DNA of 64,000 nt from Rotaria macrura (GCA_900239685.1 OENT01000017.1:310001-374000), one strand, 5' to 3'; counted from the stretch's first letter, positions 11,901 through 26,383 are shown. Notes: a model not told the origin generated them from the letters alone. Numbers and translations: made by a program.

Positions 11901-14900
11901 TAAGGAACACACAGTCACATTCATAAGAAGAGTAAATTGGGCAATTCCCTACGATGTCCTATGGTTGGACACTATGTTTGATTGTACATCTACACTGATC
12001 AATAGTATCTACTTCAAGATGAGTATAAATTCATTTCAAACTATTGATAGCCTCATTTGTATCTATAGAATACTTCATAGTTTCCATTCAAAAGTATTTT
12101 ACGAATGAGATGATGACTCTGACTTTAGTGAAGTATTTACATTTTGAACAATATGGTACATAATTGCTTTTGGAATATAATCACGTGTCATTTTAGCGAC
12201 GATTTGCATGTAAGACGATACTAATTTATTAATTGTTTCAACTTGTCGTTCCATATGAGGATCAATTGGGCCAACTTCAGTTGCTGCCTAATTATAGTAA
12301 AGAAAATAACATGAATATTTCGATTTTGATAAGGCGCTTATATTTACTGCTGCATCTTCGGGTCGTTGTTCACGTTCAGGATAAACGCCGGCACGTAAAA
12401 ATGATGCTTTCCATGTATCAAGTTCATCTGTGTTTTCAACTGATAATTCAATTACTTTGTGTTCTTTGTAAACATTTCTATATGATTTTTAGCCGTTCAA
12501 ATTAAATTGAATGTAAAGCTTGAAGAATCATGAATACTCACTTTCCGTCAGTATTAAATATTGCAAATTGTGGTCGTCTAGCCATAAACCCACCTTCAAC
12601 ATCACGAATTTTGAGACTTTCTAATGGTAACATATATTTTTTATCTTTTTCCTTGAAGAACAAAATATTTCAACGAAAATTTTCAACATGAAAAATCTCT
12701 AGAACATACATCGGCATCCGTAAACCATGATAAATTATCAGTTGATAAAACAAAGAAAAAATCTTTTGCTTGAAATAATTTAACACCAGTATGAACACGA
12801 AGAAATCCTTTGCGAATAACCTAAATAGGAAACATATATGATTAGAATCAAAACGATTAAGACGAAATATAACTGGTTCAGATACAATTCGACCACAAAA
12901 GTAGTCAATTTTTCTAATGAAAACATTTATAGTCAAAGAGCTCCGAAGTTGATACAAAAGCAAGCATACAGAAATCTCGACTACACATATTTTTAGTTTT
13001 ATGATAAACATACCTGTCCCTATAATGAGAGAAAGAATAAAAAAAGAATACTTTGTTTTTTTTTTGTTTCATAATCGATGAGAGGAAAGAAAAATGATCA
13101 GTTAAGTGTGTAGAAGATTTTCTGAATCAACACATAATTAAATTCATTTACCTGATTCGTAACATGACGTTTAGTTTCACCAGAATTAGCGGATTTTTCT
13201 GCACTGAAATAATAGAAAAACAAACATAATATTTGTTATATGTCAAATGCGTTCTATTGGTTACATAGAGAAAAAACTTTCGCCAACTGCGTATTAACTA
13301 TTTAAAATAACACAGAAATCTATATTTTATGTCTTTTCAATTTGACTGTTTAAACTATGTATTGATTGATATGTAGTAAAAATCTAGGCATTCAACTACA
13401 CCCCTCGTTTTACATTTGCATAAGATAACTACAGATTCTATTGCATTTTTATCTTTGATAGCTCATCTTTCACTGTTTGCTAATAGCCGCGTGCTGTTAT
13501 GTCTATGCAAACGACAAGACAAGACTTACTGTTGACGACTAGTAAAAACACGAATATTTTCCTGTAAACCATCTTCATCAATTTTAAAACGTCAAACATA
13601 TGTTTGAGATATTTGATGAAGAGAAAGGAGCATAGAAATTAATTTAAATGTCATTCATCTTGCTTTCCTATTGATTATATTAACGTCTAATGAATGCCGT
13701 TCTTTGAATCTAAGTGAGGAAAGAAATTAAATATTTTTCTCAATAAAAACAATCTTAGCACATGATGTTGCCCATGTGATATTCATAGAATTTTGATGAA
13801 TAAAGCGCTTCTTTCTCGTTTAAATTTACAAATCTATAATTGCAGTTTATTGATTACGAGCATAAGAGAGTGGCACCCTAGAGTCTGAAAAAAAATTGCA
13901 TATTTTGATAGAATTAATCTTGCGATGTTGTTGTCTATGTGCACATCATCTTATTAACTGCTCCAATAGACATGCAAGCCAGTATTTTCAATGAATTTTA
14001 TGTCACTGTTCACTATTAAGAAGAAACAATAGATTTCTATGTAAATTATTTTCTCAGTCACAATTGGATAATTATTTCAACAGAATATCGGCACTTGTCT
14101 TATCCTTTTATCAAGTATTAGTTTGTTTTACTTTAATTTTTCAGAAACATAATAATTCATTCATTCATTATAAAATGATACGAATGATCGTACGTAAGCA
14201 TTATCAGTTACATAGTTTGAGTTAGAAATACGTAAAACTGTATTAAACAGAACTATATTTACACATTGTCTAGGGTTATCAGTGAATAATATTAAAGATG
14301 ATTAATTAACAGATCTGATCGGAAACTAGATTAGTTAGCTCGTCGACTGAATCAATCAGACGATGATCATTGATAAATGCTATACGAATCGATTTTAGAT
14401 TAGTTTTGCTTTAGCTGAGCATCAAAATATTTAGTCCTAAACATGCCTAGTCACGATATATACAATGGGAATAGACACAGATGTCTATCTCTATACTTCG
14501 AGACTCGCCTTAGATTGTGTTACCCTAAAGACTTATCTAACGAACAATATTCAAAAAATAAGTACTAACTTTGCAAATCCAATAAAATCTTCATTATTAG
14601 TATTAATATATGATAATTGAGTTTGAATATAAGCTGAACATGCTTGTTTAGTTGCAATTTCTCTCTCTTTAAGATATTGTACAAGTAAATCTTCTGCTGC
14701 TTGTCTTAGTAGAGGATACCGTTTCATCTAAAAACAGAATTCATTAAAAAGAATCTTGCATTTGAATTTAAAATGTCAATATACTCTATTTGTAGCTTCA
14801 TGAACAACACTTAGCAATTCTGATGAAACCATATCAACACATTTCATAATTGGATCTTCAAATTTAGCTATACGCATTTGAACTATATATTCAAATGCTT

Positions 14901-17779
14901 CATCTGGTGTAAAAAGACCGGATCTAAATGTATTGGAAAATACTTCTAATTGTCAGAAAACACATCGTTTATACATACCGAAAACCTCGAATATTTTTTA
15001 TGGCAACAATCGTTTGATTACGCATGTCTTTATCTTGTAATTCAACCTAGTGAAGAAAATTCATCGATTTTTTTACTTATTTTTTTGTATTCGTCAAGAT
15101 AAAAATAAACTACTTTCTTCGCCTTTCTTCATGCTCTCTCAATACGTACCTTAACTAATTCAAATGGAAAACGTTCACGAAATATATTTGCAATACGTGC
15201 ACCACCTGTCAATTGTTTTAAATCAGCCTCTTTTAAATTATTTCCTTGTAATGCCGTATCGAAATCTTCGCGTAAGTCATGAGTTAATCTAAAAAATGAT
15301 TAATACTGTTTCTTGTTGTGTTCGAAACACAATTAAAGTAAATTTTACCCAACAAGTGCTTTTGTATCCGATGTCGATGAACTTTCATAGATAGCATTGG
15401 CACGATATTCAGCGACTTCTTTTGATAAATCACGGAATCTGCCTTGTAAATCTCGTTTTAAATCCGGTAAACATTTAAGAATATGTTCAGTTAATTGTAT
15501 ACTAAGTGTACGCTGTAAATACGGAACACCCATACGATCAGCAATATCACTGGAAATAAAAAAAAGAAAATAGATATTATCTTTTTCAATTCGAATGTTT
15601 TCTTTGTTTTTATCATACCGATAAGCTGGTTCATTCATAAAAAACTGTTTCTCGTGTTCGAGTGCACCAGGAATATCTAATTCTTTTGATGCTCGACCAT
15701 ATTCATCGAGTCGTTGACCACGTAGAACAACACCAATAAAGCCTAGATCGATCAAAAAATAAAGTGTTATCATTTATAGAGTGATGTTGTATTTCAAAAT
15801 TGTTATCATTTACCTCGTTCAAGTACGACTACTTTATTTAAAAGTACATCACGAGCATTATGTCCTTTACCCATCATATCAAGCTTGGTAAGTACACCAA
15901 TTGTACGTTTACCCATAGGATCTCGACTACGTGCCATAACTAGAGCATCCGATGTAACAAGATCAATATTCGCTGGTGTTACAGCTAAGATAAGACTGTT
16001 TTCATTGCTTATATATTCAATGATGATATCATCGATTTTTTTCACTATATCAGGTGGTTGTCCTTGAGATGGAACTTTGACCATACCCGGTAAATCGACC
16101 AGAGTAAGATTGACAACTAAATAGAAGTTTAAAAAAAACAGAATACAATATAGTTCATGCTAGGGTTGTGAGAGGTGTATAGTAAAATAGTACATTTGAA
16201 TCTAAGAGGAATTTTCTATTCAACATGAACATAACATATTCTAGAGAAACAATACTCGATTAAATTTGATATAAATATTTTCTAAACACTATGAACGAGA
16301 AAAATCTTACAGTTCGTAATTTATACACATATCAAATCTTTGGTTTACAATTTTATCAAAGTGATACAAACGCATGCGAAATAAATAAGACTGCGAGCTC
16401 ATAGTAGATTATTTTAATAGTTAATTCAGTTGTTTATCAACTACATTTTCTGATTTAACATCGACGATTCAAATATATTCATAGTCGAATAATATTATCT
16501 ATTCTAGCACTTACGAAACGAGTACAGTATTGTTGTTATTAAAGATAATTATTGAAAACAAAGAGTTAACTTATGTTTGCGATGAACTAAGCAACGCGTC
16601 ACCTAAAGTCTAGAATTATATATTCGTAAATATAATAGAATATTTCTTATAAAATATATCAACACTCGAGAAGAATAATTGAGTCATATTTAGACGAACT
16701 TGAAAATCTTTAAATTGATCACAAGAGTCAATCAAGTTGAACAAAACAAGATTCGATTGAATAGTCAATGAATGTGATTTTTTTTGAATACGTCCTCGAA
16801 GCTGACAAACTACGCAGGTTTGATTTGTGTCTTTACACGAGACCATAAAAATATTGTAATCATGAATAACAAATATTTTTACATAAAGAGTAGAATTCTT
16901 AAAGTAGTCAATCATCCGTAGAAATACTTAAACGCCATTACTGCTGCAAAATTAGTACACTTATATTCATATTAAAAAAATTCGTAGACATGAATCATTC
17001 CTGAAGTCGAACAATAGAAGTAATGATCATTTGTTACAAAGCAACTGTCTCTCAACAAATAAATCGTAGAGACTACATGAAAATCTTTGATATTGATAGA
17101 CGAGAAGCAGAACATTTCTTATACATAGATCATATTCATATTTGACAACAGAAAACGAACAACATGAGCTATCATCGAAATTATTTTCAAAATCTTTGTT
17201 TCTTACCATGTGGTGAAAATATCGTCAAATTAATAGGTAAATTAGATACACCCAAGTCGTCACGTACAACTGCTTTAGTATCATTCTCAATTTCAGCTCG
17301 GACGTCAGCATAATTTACAAATCTTTGTTGTGGTTTATGTCCAAATATAGCATATTCTATTGAAAGAAAAAGAAATGTTTCATTGATGTAATCGATTTTT
17401 TTCGTCTCTCTTAGACATACCTTGCCCTTGAGATGTTATTAATTGAAGAACAAGTGGCCGTTTAGTAACCATACTTCCACCACGAGGAAGAAAATCTCTA
17501 TAAACGAAAATTGTTTATTTAAAATATAAAGCAACGTTCGAATTTCTACCGGCCAACAATGTTTTCAAGTACTGAACTTTTACCGGCTGATTGAGCACCA
17601 ACTACGACTATTTGTGGTAGTGTCAATGTTAATTTAGCATTCGCAGTCGTAAATATATGTTGAAGTTGATTGATCATTGGAATCAATAATTCCATATCTA
17701 ATGAAAATAAGATGAGAATTTTAAAATTTCTTCTTTAATAAAAATAAAATTTACTTGGATTGCCTGGTTGATTCGCCAT
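8944..17779 (-). CDS. DNM: Dynamin (classical endocytic large GTPase)
   Basis: About 23 exons encode roughly 900 residues, the length of classical dynamins (DNM1-3, shibire). The start ATG is at 17779 ([19 protein letters not shown]). The GTPase domain shows G1 GAQSAGKSS (exon 17698-17550), G2 threonine in [11 protein letters not shown]3 VDLPGM and G4 TKLD (exon about 16117-15814). The middle/stalk follows (15742 to 14571, ending [11 protein letters not shown]), then the PH domain (about 13196-12350), the GED (12288-11400, [19 protein letters not shown]) and a Pro-rich tail (11341-8944, PPPPPPIRP and [14 protein letters not shown]) of the kind that binds SH3 partners such as endophilin. It should pinch endocytic vesicles from the plasma membrane. 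Introns are mostly short, but four exceed 500 bp: 17207-16118, 14570-13564, 12140-11589 and 10925-9253. One exon (13563-13530) is only about 34 bp. Confidence 0.93.
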
Positions 17780-18381
17780 GGCTAAGAAATCTGAAACTGA
17801 AATCTTTCAATGAAATGAATAGTCCAAATAAAGCAATCTATCTATGGGCGTTTGCATATAACAGAACATCTTTGTTTTTGTTTTTTTCTTCTCGTTTCTA
17901 CCCTTCTATTTATTTTCATGCTTATCACTATGATAACATTCAAGATAGATTCGGCGATTGAGTCACTCGTATGATTCAAACATACGAATATCAACTTCCG
18001 TTTCATCTATTGTGACACGAGACTTAATCACCATTTATATTATCTATCTGTCGTTTTTTTTTCTGTTTGTTTATTTAGTTATTGATTTTTCTTGAAACCA
18101 ATAGAACATAAACTAAATAATCTAGATGGCGCTTATCAAGTAACTTATAATATACGTATGGTCAAAACAGATGTGATGAAGTGAAATCAACACAAGCATT
18201 ACCATCGGAGAAATATGAGACAGAAAGAAAAAGAAAATTTTTAATGATATGAAATAAAATAGATCGTACGAGAGTGATATTTCAACGAATGAATGTTTCT
18301 TTAACTGTTTATTCTAACTTGAAGTAATTATTTCATTAGAATCATTAGAAATTAAAGTTTAACTATGAATCAAAATTTGTT
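17780..18381. other. Intergenic: dynamin promoter region and AKR 3' flank
   Basis: Both neighbours are read leftward, so this 600 bp should hold the dynamin promoter and 5' UTR and the 3' UTR of the aldo-keto reductase. I see no TATA element or other site that I can support, and no coding exon. Confidence 0.4.
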
Positions 18382-19976
18382 CTATTGATGACCAAGAACA
18401 CGATGAGGTTGATATAATTCCTCTAAACTTCTCCTTTCATCGTCGGTAAGATGAATATTTGTTGATGCAACAGCTTCTTCGAGTTGATACATTTTCGATG
18501 CACCAATAATCGGTGCTGATACACCAGGCTTTGATAAGATCCATGCAAGTGCAAGTTGAGCTGGTTTCACTTGTTTTTTCTCGGCAACTGTTTTCAGACG
18601 TTCAACAATTTCAAAATCACTATCAGCATAGTACATTTGATGACCAAATGCATCTGTTTGTGCGCGTTTTGTTGCTTCATTCGTTGCATTGTTTTCTTTA
18701 TCAAGATCAGTTTTACTTCGATTTCCTGTTAAAAATCCACGAGCAAGTGGCGACCAAGGAATAAGACCAACACCTTGATCAATACATAATGGATTCATTT
18801 CACGTTCTTCTTCACGATAGACAAGCTATTGAACATAAAACATAGGCTAGTGTATATCAGAGAAAAATTTCAAATTTTTTAAAAATCTCATTAGTTTGTT
18901 CCTACAAAAACAAAATTTTACACTTCTAATTTCTAGGAGAAAGCTAACAAGAGAACGCTAAATTTTTTTTCTTATTCCAAAATATATTAAAATTAAATTT
19001 ATTTTCCTACAAAACAATTATTTTACAGTTCTCAATACGTTATGTCCATCTCATATGGAACTTTTTCCTATGTGAAAAGTCTCAATTTTAACTTTCTTCT
19101 AAGACAATACGAAATTTCTTCTTCTAGTTATGTATGGAACAAGAAATTTCCGTTTTTAAAATCTATACTTTAAATTACATTATAGTGATTTTGCATGGAA
19201 ATAAATTTTGTCCATCCATTTTTTTCTGCTATATGTTGAGCCTTTGCAAATTGCCAGGCATACATCGACGAAGCACCAATATAACGAACCTAGTATTAGA
19301 AACGAGCACGATGACTTATATTTGATTAGAAATATGACAATCGTTGTAAATGTATACCTTGCCTGATCTAACAAGGTCATTAAGAGCTTCCATCGTTTCT
19401 TCTGTTAATATATACATATGACTGAATAAATAAATTTAAAAAACGGATGCAGTATTACCGATAGGTGTTTCTTTGTCGAAACGATGAATTTGATAGAGAT
19501 CGATATAATCCATATTCAATCGTTTTAAACTAGCGTCACATGCTTCAAAAATATGTTTACGACTAAGACCTTTTCGATTCGGACCTTCATGTACTTGATG
19601 AAATAATTTCGTGGCTACAACAATTTCTTCTCGAATGGCCATATCATTGAGAGCTCGTCCAGTAATTTCCTCACTTACACCTAACGAATACTAAATCAAA
19701 TGAAAGTGAACATATTTCTTTTTAATTTTCCTATAGACTTTCTACCATATCAGCTGTATCAAAAAAGTTAATTCCAAATTCTAAGGCTCGTTTGACGAAT
19801 GGACGTGCTTCTTCTTCTTCAAGTACCCATTCTCGCCATGTTTTCGATCCATATGTCATCATACCCAAACAGATGCGTGAGACTTTTAAGCCACTATTAC
19901 CCAATCGTACATATGGCATTCCACTCTTCTTTATACCTTCGACAACTGAAATTTTTTGATTATTACTAGTACTCAT
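18382..19976 (-). CDS. Aldo-keto reductase (aryl-alcohol dehydrogenase / YajO-like)
   Basis: Five exons: 19976-19746, 19690-19459, about 19403-19361, about 19289-19178 and about 18831-18382, about 355 residues. It begins [14 protein letters not shown] and ends PHRVLGHQ. The (beta/alpha)8 AKR fold is clear. [20 protein letters not shown] is the N-terminal signature; the [14 protein letters not shown] join places the catalytic Asp and Tyr; [12 protein letters not shown] and the SMQNHYNLV strand follow; [19 protein letters not shown] is the C-terminal NADP(H)-phosphate binding segment. These enzymes reduce aldehydes and ketones with NADPH; the substrate cannot be read from sequence. Intron 1 splits the active-site region exactly between FDTADM and Y. 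The family is close to fungal and bacterial AKRs, so transfer is possible, but the gene now has host-type introns. Confidence 0.88.
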
Positions 19977-22900
19977 GTTCCTAATGCTGATGAATTATCT
20001 TAAATAAAACAAAACAAAAAACTAGTCGAAAGAAAAAAACTACACGAAAGTTAACGATTAAAACAAATATTTGACAAACCATCGTTATTGAAGTGCTTTT
20101 ATTTCATGTGACAAGAGTGCAATGTTGTCGTTCGTTCTTTATATTTTGTTTCATATAGCGTTCTTACTGTGATTATATTGATAAACTCATGTGTTTACTT
20201 TCGGCCAACTTTATGTAACAAAAAAAAACGAAATCTAATTGAAAATGAAAGAGATAGTTATCTCCAAGGAGTGTCAACGAAAAACCACGGACACAAGAAT
20301 CTAATTTAGTTGAATAATCAGAAGCTGAAAACGAAGTCTTAGAGTTTCACCCCCATACCCCCCCCCCAGTCTACTGTGACGTTCTTCAGATACGCATCGT
20401 TGTCATACACGTACACATAATTTTCATTTCGCTAAAAATTAAAACAAACACTAGTGCGAATCTTACCGATTACATATGTACATTAATTTTGCTTCCCATA
20501 TCAATGATTCCACTGGAACCGGCTGTGGAAATACGAGAGGTGGTGGAAAAACGAAAGTATTATTCTAGCAGAAAAATGTTCCGATGATTTTCGACCGGTT
20601 TCTTCTGAAGAGTACAGGAATTTTTTTTTGTAACTAATAGAGGTAATCCAAAAAGCTTCCGTTGGAAGTACAAATTTAATATTCCAGCGATTCCAATCTA
20701 GCACAATTCGACTATTTTCGTGATTCCCCGAAAAATGATCAATAACTTATTCGAAATTCATATGTCTATCACATTCTATAGGCTGATAGCAAGACCGTGA
20801 AATTAAATGTCAGTCATAGAATCGGGAATAGTTGCTTCAAGAAATTTCATTTCTGAAAATGTACTTTGATAGATTATTGAAGATAGTGGGATTTTTATTG
20901 CCCATTTTATAACTTTGATAAGCAATGACAACAATTTTACCAAAGGACGCAAATCAGGATAAAAGTCGATAATAGTAGCTAATGATATATTCAGTAGTAT
21001 TGGTTTCACTACCATTAACTCATTAACTTTTTTGATACTTATTCATATCACAAATGGAAAGATGGCTGTCGATTAATTTCAGCGTATATGTTCACACAGA
21101 GCCTCATGAATTAAACATGCCAATAACTTAGCTATGAATGGTTGTGACTTATTTTTGAATCGGCTCATTTTGTTTGTGAGCTGATATTCGGAATTGTGGA
21201 GTAGCTGATATTCTCGGTCTCTCTCTCTCTCTAGTGTTGCTACTAGTTAATCGTAGAAACTCTACATAACCTTATCGAAAGACTATCATCGAAAGAACAA
21301 AAACAAGGTTCGACACAACAATAAAAGAGCACATCAAAGCAAACTGAAAAAAAAATGTGGTAAACCATTGAAAGAGATAAAAATGATCCACGATATATAT
21401 ATTTATGTGCACAGCCAATGAATATTTGCAACAGCATGAGCAGAAAATCTACAATAAGATAGTTTTCGATAAAGAGAAATCTTTCGGTAACTGAATGAAT
21501 TCATAAAAGAATGACTGGGCGATTCCCAAGAGGATGATTCCGACATTAGGATCCGATCTGATGCCAGTCGCAGATTCTCTAATCCGACGAAATCCCAACG
21601 GATTCTTGGTTGCGATCCGACATTCGGACCCCTAGTGTTGGATTTTGTCGAATCCTACTATCGGAATCCGATTGGATTTCATCGTATGATCTAACAGATC
21701 CCCTTACTATTGGGATTAAATGCTAATTCGTACACAAATAAGAAAATAGGTTTCTCCCGTCAGATCCGTTAGTGGTTCCACAACTTGGATTCCTATTGGA
21801 TTTCATCGGATCGTAGGATCTGAGAAGATCCAATCGGATTCGGTATCGGATTCATTTGTTCCGCAATTCACGGTTACTATTAGATAATTTATAACCACCG
21901 TCTTAGTTATCAAGGCGATACATCGAGAACAGACTACATAGTATTCAGTAGATATTGTCGTTCAAACGAAACGTAAAAGTTGAAAGCTATTAAGTTTGCG
22001 CCACAGGTGAGTCTCCATGGCGTCGAAAATTGGGTGAAGATAAATTTCAATCCTATTTTTCAAAGCTTAAATACTACACAAAACTTATTTCGATAGTTAG
22101 GCTTTGTTACCATACAACTAGATAATCACATGTCCAGCCGAAACCTAGAAAAAGTCATCGGGGGAAAAACTTATTCTTATACCGGTAACGATACTACATA
22201 GACCCTGTACTTCATGTAATCACTTGTGAATATTTGTTAGAATGAAAAAACAAAACTAATTGAATGAAACAATTGTTCGATTTGCTTTATTGTGTCCGAA
22301 GATTATTTCGATACAACAAGAAATAAATACCAATAACGTAATCAATGCTTTGAAAGTAATTTTGAAAGCTGATCGTCATTCATTGCATGAGTGCCGACTT
22401 GTTTTAATCTCGTTTTCAAAACTTTCATTATCATTGGTCTATATGTGACCTATCATGAATCATAGTGTTCTGGTTTGCTATAGCTATTGAATTCACGAGT
22501 ATCCGTCGAGTGAGAGATGTCCTAGAAAACAAGCTTTTTCTTTTCGAAATTGGTATTTCTCCGAATACAAGATAATTTATGTTAATATATTATGAAAATT
22601 TTCGGAATCAATCAAATCAGCTGCATGAAATCACACATGATAAAACGAACATTTTTTTTTGGAAATCTAATGAGACTATATAATGTTATAAATCTGTTCA
22701 AAAGTTAACTGCTCGGACCTATCCAACTTCAAGTTCAACTAAGTTTCGTTCTTGAATTCTCATGTCCAACAGTAGTACTCAACGTAATTTTCACTGTGTC
22801 TCGTAAAAAAAATCTGTTTTCAATTCGAAATCTGTCTATTCTTCGTTAAAATAATATTTTCGTAGAAAACTAAAACTAAGTATTTGTTAAAACCAGTAAA

Positions 22901-25534
22901 TTTTCTAAGATATGGTCAATCTTCCAAAATTTGACTTTTGTTTTCAAGTATTTTATAAAAATTTCTTAGCATTAGAAAACTGTTTTTCGAGAACGAAAAT
23001 TACATGTCGCCGTCTTTGAGACAAATCACTGATTATTTCAAGTATCACCTGATGAGCAACAGAGTATTTCATTAAAATACACAAGTGGATAAGTAAACAA
23101 AGAAGAATCTTGTCTTCCTTCATTCTCGAATAGAAATATTTAAGCACAAGAGTTTGAATCATTTTCATATATGATTAGGATCTGTATGATATTTCATATA
23201 TCATATACGAGAATATCATGGTACATAGTAATTATTTTCATGAAGAAAATTTTAAATTAATATCTAAAGAGAAATAATTGACCATTATCATATTATATAA
23301 AAAAAACAACGCTATCTCAAAACTAGATTCATATTAAGACGATACTCAGTTGTTGATAATCAGTTCTTAAAATTGAGTGTTCTTTTTTTAAAAAAAAGTA
23401 ATGCATGAATAGTATTGATTTTTGACATTGCTTGGAATCAATGAAGAATTTTTTTAATTGTTCGAATATTTCTAACTAAAAACTATGTATAATTGATATT
23501 GACATAGGAATTTAATCAAAGGATAATATTTGTTAAGTATAAAACAAACTTTATTGACTCTGGAATGTTGTCTCTTATCTCGACATTGATACCGAAATTT
23601 GTCGTTCTAAATTGTCATGATCTGGAGAAACGAATATTAGAAGAAAAAAAACATACTAAAACACGGTGTAAAAAACTTAATAATTGATTTGATAGTCAAA
23701 GAAAGAAGCCTAATGCATTTGAACATTATTTTACCAAATAACCAACATTTTTTAACGTAAGAGAACGACAGAAGTTAGTCCTCTGTTCGTGTTATTTATA
23801 GATACGGCAACTATGAGCACATGTTTAGATAGTTAATAAATTAACGAGATGATCAAAAGAAAATAAACTCCCTGGAATTAACGCTTTTTCATCCTCGTTC
23901 GACATTGTCGTGGTTAATACATTATTTGTATGAAATAATGTAAACACAGACGCTTGCTCATGTTACTACTAGTGAAATGATTAACCATCTGACGTTGCAT
24001 ACGTTTTAGTGTTCTAAAGTTTTTTCAAACTCTCTTTTACGACTTCGTCAAAGAAACTTGTTTAAAATTGTGAACTAAAGTTGTTAAAAAAACTAATAAA
24101 TCTAAATTTAGAAATAAGAACGATAGCTTTCCTATAGCATTGGCATCGTCTTCTAAAAGATTCCGTCGCAATTATTTTCCATAAATCGATATTTCAGATT
24201 AACAATCAATGAAGATAGTTGTCATCAGAGAAAAGAGATTCTACGTGGCGAATCATGAAATACGAAACAAAAATCAAGACATTGTTCGCTTATTTTATAT
24301 TCATTTTTCTATTTCAATATACTACTCAAGCTTGCTTGAACTTTTTCTCATTAAACTAGGCTATAGAAAATTTTCTTATTTTAAATTCCATGACTTCTCT
24401 TTTGACATTTAGTTGTTTTACTAACATTTTTCTACTCGAAAGTATATGCTAAAACAGTGATAAAAAAATAAAGCAATAGTAAACTGTCCTTGCTATTTTT
24501 TTTTATGTACACCTCTTTATAGGTCATTGTACGAGAAAAAAATTTACACGTTTTTGATTCTAGAGTATTGTCTATCAGTAGTTCATAATCGAGAAAGAAC
24601 TATGATAAAATATTCGTTCCTTTCTATACTTCGTACGAGACTGTATATATATTTGATAGAAAAAAAACAATATACGTCTATTGTAATTACTATTCGCACT
24701 CTTGCCGAAAATGAATTAGTTTTCAATTTTTTTTAAAATTGCGTCATAAACGAATATGATTATTGTCGAAAATTAGTCTAATAACTATTTCCAACTTACT
24801 CGATAGCTATAAGCAACAAACGAGAGACATAAGCTCCATTGTTGCTCAATGATTGATACTATGTAGCATAAAAACAAACGCATCATGAATTCTATTCAAA
24901 GCAACAACAAAACAATTGCAAACATTGTACGATATAATATACAGTAAAATATACTTGATTGTCTTAGAATGAAGTTGAATTTTTATTCGGAAACAATATA
25001 AAACATAGATTGAAAATCAATAACTTCCGATTTCTTCAATGTCTTTTAGTCAAGACTGAAACATGTTTGATTAATTGTTTTGTTAATCATTCGTTCTTAC
25101 AATATTTTAACTAAGATTATATATTTGCATTTACTTCGACTGATCACTATTTGTCAATTGACAATAGTTACTCGTCATACAATTTTTTTCAACATATATT
25201 CTTATGCATTTACCAGGATTTTTTTTCTGCTAGGTAAAATTTCATGAGAAAATATGACTGTGAAAAAGAAATATAATATAAAATCTACGTAACAAGAAGT
25301 CCATCTACGTAGTAATTCAAATAATATCAATTATTTGTTTGTCTAATTATTTATCCCATCATTGAAATATTGCCGATTTGAAAACAAACAAAAAAAAACG
25401 ACTTAATGTCATTTGTGACTTTGACTGACTATTAAGATTAAAATAAATATATGTTAACACATAAAAAATACACACAATGCAATGTTTCTTTTTCTTATTT
25501 CTTTTGTTTTGTTTTTCTGAAATCATAGAAAAAT
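19977..25534. other. 5.5-kb gene desert
   Basis: I find no exon chain with support on either strand. Open frames here are 60-75 codons, low in complexity and without family resemblance. Landmarks are a C-run (about 20350-20369), a short (TC)n run at about 21221-21232 and the degenerate repeat patch at 21503-21880. The rest is AT-rich, with stops in all frames. Distal regulatory DNA or short noncoding RNAs cannot be excluded. Confidence 0.5.
21503..21880. repeat. Degenerate ATCCGAT/GGATTC-rich repeat patch
   Basis: The motif GGAT(C/T)C(C/G)GAT and variants occurs many times on both strands. One longer segment is present twice in direct orientation: around 21660-21702 and around 21788-21832, both containing ATTGGATTTCATCG and ending in GATCT...GATCC. 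The patch is GC-richer than its flanks and has no long open frame. It is probably an eroded tandem array or the inside of an old transposon; no clear termini or target duplication were found. Confidence 0.55.
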
Positions 25535-26383
25535 TCAACTGTCAGGTAAATTGTTATAAACAAAATCTTTTAAAATGTCTAAATTGATTTCATCACGAAT
25601 TTCAAGTACTTTATGACCGAATTCTTCAGCAATTAAAATATTTTGTACATCATCATCAAGTAAAAGAATTTCATGTGGTTTTATTGTTTTATTCCGTCGT
25701 GTAGCTAATTCCGTAACAACAGACGATAAATGATATTCTTTACCGAGAAAATCTTCATTCATATTGGCAACAAATTCTGGTGTATTACAACGAATAATAA
25801 TTCGATCTGTTTTACTAAAACAAGAATAAAGGTAAATGATGAGATTTTAATTTTTTTTTGTTGTTTTTTGAAGTCAAAATCAAATCAATACGAAAACATA
25901 CGAAGTTTTGAATGCTAATTGAAGTAATTTTCGAATAAGTTGTTCTTGAGATGAAAATGATACAATACACACATGAAGTGTTTGATTGAATGCTGATGAA
26001 TCAAGAATTTCTTGTATAAAATAATGAAATGTTGATCGTATGTAACCTAATAAAGAGTCAACTGTTCCTTGATAGTAACCATTAGTATGAATCGATAAAA
26101 ATGTATTGTCAAAATCAATAGCAATTAATTTCATGTTTTTACGTTGTAATCCTAATATGATATCACGAGCTTTGGCTCGTTGTTCAGCAGCATATTTAGA
26201 TGTACTTAAACGTGTTAATATGGAAGATGTATTTTTATCCGATACACTTGCATTTGAACGACGATTTTGATTCTTTAATCTTATTAATGATATAAGTGAT
26301 GATGTCGATTGAGATCTTTTGTTCGTTATTGGAGATGTTGACGCTGTATTATTTGACGGTGTAGCTTTAGTTATTCGAGACAT
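25535..26383 (-). CDS. HAD-superfamily-like protein
   Basis: Two exons, 26383-25902 and 25814-25535, separated by an 87-bp intron, give 253 residues (MSRITKATPSNN to FVYNNLPDS). After a Ser/Thr-rich, basic N-terminal stretch of about 80 residues comes LIAIDFDNTF, which matches the HAD motif I (D-x-D-x-T) that carries the nucleophile and acid/base aspartates. VCIVSFSSQ fits motif II (hydrophobic strand ending in Ser), and ILLLDDDVQNI fits the acidic motif IV. Motif III could be a Lys around RKLLQLAFKTSK. A small phosphatase is the natural guess, but the substrate is unknown. The gene stands alone between two deserts. Confidence 0.75.

Noticed and set aside
16616-16915. 99-codon frame within the long dynamin intron
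   Set aside because: No domain or codon signal; the flanking exons join correctly without it.
20501-20704. Possible hairpin element around CCACTGGAACCGG and TTCCAGCGATTCC
   Set aside because: Only short scattered complementary words were found, with no defined ends or target duplication.
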